From: Gloeomargarita sp. SKYG116
GTDB lineage: Bacteria > Cyanobacteriota > Cyanobacteriia > Gloeomargaritales > Gloeomargaritaceae
Assembly (NCBI GenBank): GCA_025056115.1
Contig: JANWVM010000012.1
Coordinates: 1-58,504 of the forward strand
Direction of reading: 5' to 3'
DNA length: 58,504 bases
Below the pieces are notes generated by a model. The model did not search any database. It was not told the DNA's origin and saw only the letters and a program-made list of their open reading frames with translations. The position numbers and the translations under genes are program-made. This document shows, piece by piece, positions 55,954 through 58,504 of the stretch (within the stretch, counting starts at the first letter, position 1; the number at the start of each line of letters is the position of its first letter).

Positions 55954-56481
55954 ATGACAAGTGAATCGGGTCTGCTTGAGGCCGATGCTGGCGTCGCTGT
56001 TGATATCGAACGTCTCAATCGCTGGGAACGGCTTATTCGGGCAGCTATTGTCATCCCCTGTCCAATTGAACCCGTTTGGCAAGTCTTGACTGATTACGAG
56101 CGACTGGCGGATTTCCTGCCCAATCTCGTCATCAGCCGGCGGCTTCCTCATCCCGCAACCAAAATTCGTCTCGAGCAGGTTGGCGCTCATTGCTTTTTGA
56201 AATTCCATTTTCGCGCCCGCGTGGTTTTAGATATTGAAGAACAGTATCCTGAACGGATTTTGTTTAATGGCGTTGAGGGTGATTTCACCATTTTCCAGGG
56301 CGCCTGGGAATTAAAACCCAAAGGACAGCTTACCCAGTTAATTTACAGCGTGCATTTACGACCACGCCTCAGTTTACCGGTGCGTTGGATTGAAAACAAA
56401 ATTCACCGGGGGGTGACGGTCAACCTACTCGCCATTCGCCAGCGGGTTGAAGACCAATTTAGAAAACTCCCTGCCCGCTGA
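55954..56481 (+). CDS. SRPBCC-family protein (cyclase/dehydrase-like)
   Basis: A 175-residue protein of the START/SRPBCC fold. The family core is AAIVIPCPIEPVWQVLTDYE, LADFLPNLVISRRL, FRARVVLDIEEQYPERILF and VRWIENKIHRGVTVNLLAIRQRVE. It probably binds a lipid or quinone-like ligand; related cyanobacterial proteins are annotated cyclase/dehydrase without evidence of enzyme activity. It follows the HAD gene by 21 bp and overlaps the convergent TpsB gene by 23 bp. Confidence 0.82.
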   Translation: MTSESGLLEADAGVAVDIERLNRWERLIRAAIVIPCPIEPVWQVLTDYERLADFLPNLVISRRLPHPATKIRLEQVGAHCFLKFHFRARVVLDIEEQYPERILFNGVEGDFTIFQGAWELKPKGQLTQLIYSVHLRPRLSLPVRWIENKIHRGVTVNLLAIRQRVEDQFRKLPAR

Positions 56482-58150
56482 ACAACAATCGTGGGGTCTG
56501 TTCAAACTGTGGGCCTATTTTCACCAACGGGAAGGCTAGTTCCAGGCGTACCTGCAAGTAATTACTGATGAATTGTCGTAAACCAAAACCTGCCGAGGCC
56601 AGATCCCTTTCCCGAGGCTCCGCGGCTGTAGGTTTCTTCAAGAACATTTGACCGTAGTCCACAAAAGCATAAGGTTGACTGATCATGGGCGTTGTTCCTA
56701 CTTGATAATTGACCGGACGTTGTAATTCCAAACGCAAGGCGTAACCATCATCACCCAATAACTGGGAAGGGTTATAGGCCGATCCAAAGCTTGGCCCGCC
56801 CAACCCAAACTGCTCTGAAACTAGTAGTGACGTACTTGCTACTTGGCCGGCGCCCGTGAACAAGAGATTAAACTGTCCTGGTAGGGTAAACAACTGAGTA
56901 AAGTCTAAATTCACCTTAAAGGCTGTTGCCTGACCATTGGCGCGAGATAGGGGAATGTTGGGGGTACCCTCTAGTCTCGCTCCCAATCCTGGCAATCCTT
57001 GCGACAGCAAAATGCTGGCCCCTGTAAACCCCAACTGATTGATATTGCTTACCGACGCGCCCACTCGCAGTATCCGTAACCGGTCTCGACTCAAAACCAC
57101 TGGTTCTCCCAAAAAGCGAGTATCAATTGTGCTGTTAATCAAGTCGAATTGGCCGTTCAGGTATAAGTTCAACACTCGTGAGCGAATAACCGGATAACTC
57201 AAGCCAATATTCCAATAAAAACTTTCGCCACTAAGCCGAAATCGCTTTAATTCTGCTCCTGGTTGTGTGCTGGTGTAGCTAGCGCTCGTACTCAAAGTAA
57301 CCCCATCAAATCCGATAGGAATTCGGAAATCAATACGACCATTAGCTAACTCTTCAAAGTCAAAGGGAGTCGTCGCTGCGCTCAAACCGATACGCTCCCC
57401 TTGATTTCCTAATGAATTCAAGAAAACCCCTGCCTGTAAGCGGACTGGTCCAATGCTATAGGGTGCCCAGTTATTGATTTCAAAAAATGGGTCAAAGGGA
57501 TCGTAGGATACGTTGATAGTCAAGGCAGTTCCTCCCACCTGTTGACCCGGTTCTAGCCGCCCGCGCACCGCAAAACCCGCCAAATCATTCATCAGCAGCA
57601 AGTTGCGCTCGAGGGTAGATAACTGCAATGGTCGAGAGCGCTGGATAGCATCTGCAAATCCGCGTAATCGTTGCTCTTGGGCAGGTGTTACCCCTTGAAA
57701 TTTCACTGTCTCGACAAATCCCTCAATTACCCGCAACTGGACAACGCCTTTTTCAATTCTCTGCTCTGGCACCAGTACACGGGTAAGAATATAACCCTCA
57801 CGACGATAGAAGTTATTCAAACGTTCGGCAATGGCGTACAAGTCAGCCAAGGTAATTTCTGTACCGAGTTGGTCACGATAAAGGGGTTCAAGTTGTTCAG
57901 CACTGAATACGGTATTCCCCTCGAGCTCTAGCCTGCGTAATAAAAAACGAATATCTTTTGAGCCTGGTGGCGGTTGTGGACCTTCCGATTCGGGGATACG
58001 CAACTCTTCAAGTGGCCGTGCTGGAACCTGTGGGGGTTGTAACTCTTGCTGAATACGACCAGGGTCTATCGGACCAAGCTGTGCCCTCACCAAGCTCATG
58101 TTACCGATGACCCCAAGGACAAAAACAGATGCACTGAAGAGACGTCTCAT
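56459..58150 (-). CDS. TpsB/FhaC-family outer-membrane transporter, second paralogue
   Basis: A 563-residue outer-membrane protein with a signal peptide (MRRLFSASVFVLGVIGN, cleavage near VRAQ). Next come a proline-rich stretch (IDPGRIQQELQPPQVPARP), POTRA domains (LRRLELEGNTVFSAEQLEPL, LRVIEGFVETVKFQG) and a 16-strand barrel. The VRGY-type motif is replaced by FGSAYNPSQLLGDDGYA, a known variant of this superfamily. The last residue is aromatic Phe (GVF). No TpsA gene is adjacent. Confidence 0.85.
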   Translation of the reverse strand: MRRLFSASVFVLGVIGNMSLVRAQLGPIDPGRIQQELQPPQVPARPLEELRIPESEGPQPPPGSKDIRFLLRRLELEGNTVFSAEQLEPLYRDQLGTEITLADLYAIAERLNNFYRREGYILTRVLVPEQRIEKGVVQLRVIEGFVETVKFQGVTPAQEQRLRGFADAIQRSRPLQLSTLERNLLLMNDLAGFAVRGRLEPGQQVGGTALTINVSYDPFDPFFEINNWAPYSIGPVRLQAGVFLNSLGNQGERIGLSAATTPFDFEELANGRIDFRIPIGFDGVTLSTSASYTSTQPGAELKRFRLSGESFYWNIGLSYPVIRSRVLNLYLNGQFDLINSTIDTRFLGEPVVLSRDRLRILRVGASVSNINQLGFTGASILLSQGLPGLGARLEGTPNIPLSRANGQATAFKVNLDFTQLFTLPGQFNLLFTGAGQVASTSLLVSEQFGLGGPSFGSAYNPSQLLGDDGYALRLELQRPVNYQVGTTPMISQPYAFVDYGQMFLKKPTAAEPRERDLASAGFGLRQFISNYLQVRLELAFPLVKIGPQFEQTPRLLFSGQGVF

Positions 58151-58228
58151 GAAATTCCTTTAGCCTCACTCACACCGCCCGTAATTATACGGATGATCGC
58201 TGAGAGTGATCAAGGGGAATTCGGCTTC

Positions 58229-58504
58229 TTAAGCGTGACTCGCCAAAAACTCGGGATCTATCGTCTGGGCGGTACCAGCGAAATCGTGGTCAGGTGTGAG
58301 GAACAGCATGCAGTGACATTCCTTGCGCTCCCGCATGGGTACACAAGGGCAATTCCAAAATCCCTGCTTGGCTTCCGCCTCCTTATCTTCGTAGTGACGG
58401 CAGGGACACAGCGGTGCACCCAACTCTTCCTTATGCTTGGCCAGCCCTTGAATAACTGTGGCCGTGACGCCTAAATCTACACAGAAATATGTACCAGTCC
58501 GCTG
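58229..58504 (-). CDS. ftrC: Ferredoxin-thioredoxin reductase catalytic subunit (5'-truncated by window edge)
   Basis: Reduces thioredoxin with electrons from ferredoxin through a [4Fe-4S] cluster and an active-site disulfide in the light regulation of carbon metabolism. The visible 91 residues include TYFCVDLGVTATVIQGLAKH, CPCRHYEDKEAEAKQGFWNC, PCVPMRERKECHCMLFLTPD. All seven cysteines expected in this part of the protein are present. The start lies beyond base 58504. Confidence 0.95.
   Translation of the reverse strand, partial: QRTGTYFCVDLGVTATVIQGLAKHKEELGAPLCPCRHYEDKEAEAKQGFWNCPCVPMRERKECHCMLFLTPDHDFAGTAQTIDPEFLASHA

Overview
The window is chromosomal DNA from a cyanobacterium. Diagnostic genes are NdhS and probable PetL (photosynthetic electron transport), the catalytic subunit of ferredoxin-thioredoxin reductase, Ycf35 and PSRP-3/Ycf65 (plastid-type conserved proteins), a Tab2-like photosystem translation factor, a FutA/IdiA-type iron-binding protein, a group 2 sigma factor, and cyanobacteria-typical families (DUF2996, DUF3285, DUF2997, DUF3084). 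The genome is compact and fairly GC-rich. The HIP1 octamer GCGATCGC, abundant in many cyanobacteria, was noticed only once. A deep-branching or thermophilic unicellular lineage (Gloeomargarita- or Thermosynechococcus-like) is a reasonable guess, but this is inference. There is no prophage, CRISPR array, transposase or rRNA operon.

Layout. 1-9.2 kb: gltX, an iron-binding protein, glucan phosphorylase overlapping tab2, an outer-membrane TpsB/FhaC transporter and a Ca2+/H+ antiporter. 9.2-17 kb: an FHA-PAS-Ser/Thr kinase, cysE, ndhS, a divergent anti-sigma kinase/PP2C response-regulator pair, dus, an AI-2E-type permease, a CysO-like sulfur carrier, DUF2996 and a Uma2 nuclease. 17.5-25.9 kb: a Dps ferritin with an unusual ferroxidase site, an ATP-grasp ligase, petL, a sigma factor, a DUF697 protein, amiC-murI and two overlapping crcB genes. 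26-31.9 kb: a DCC thioredoxin-like protein, a solitary SF1 helicase, tRNA-Ala, tadA-tal, a metallothionein with an ArsR-type operator, and the DUF2997-ycf35-ferredoxin operon. 32-43.7 kb: DUF3285, a MoeZ-type E1/rhodanese, gmd, a GAF-PAS-GGDEF-EAL sensor, ileS, proS and a RibD-like reductase. 44-58.5 kb: a PD-(D/E)XK protein, DUF389, prfA, an MnmC-like methyltransferase, ligA, DUF3084, PrcB, tRNA-Asn, a recF/PspA-like/SPOR operon, PSRP-3, a HAD phosphatase, an SRPBCC protein, a second TpsB, and ftrC cut by the right edge.

Functional threads. CysO-like carrier, MoeZ-type activator and CysE suggest a protein-thiocarboxylate sulfur route. DpsA, the iron-binding protein and metallothionein handle metals. 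RsbW/RsbU-like proteins, the kinase, the sigma factor and the c-di-GMP protein are regulatory. AmiC, MurI and the SPOR-like protein concern the envelope.

Two structural features stand out. First, a family of roughly 60-110 bp repeats with short terminal inverted repeats is scattered through the intergenic gaps (seven clear copies or derivatives plus two partial ones), some lacking the core; it behaves like a MITE family. Second, nine of the convergent gene pairs overlap at their 3' ends or are separated by at most 5 bp, leaving no room for ordinary terminators. The strongest candidates for follow-up are the repeat family, the operator-controlled metallothionein without a linked repressor, the helicase with its own palindrome, the altered class I signature in IleRS, the CysO/MoeZ pairing, the short PspA-like protein, and a subtilase remnant beside PrcB.
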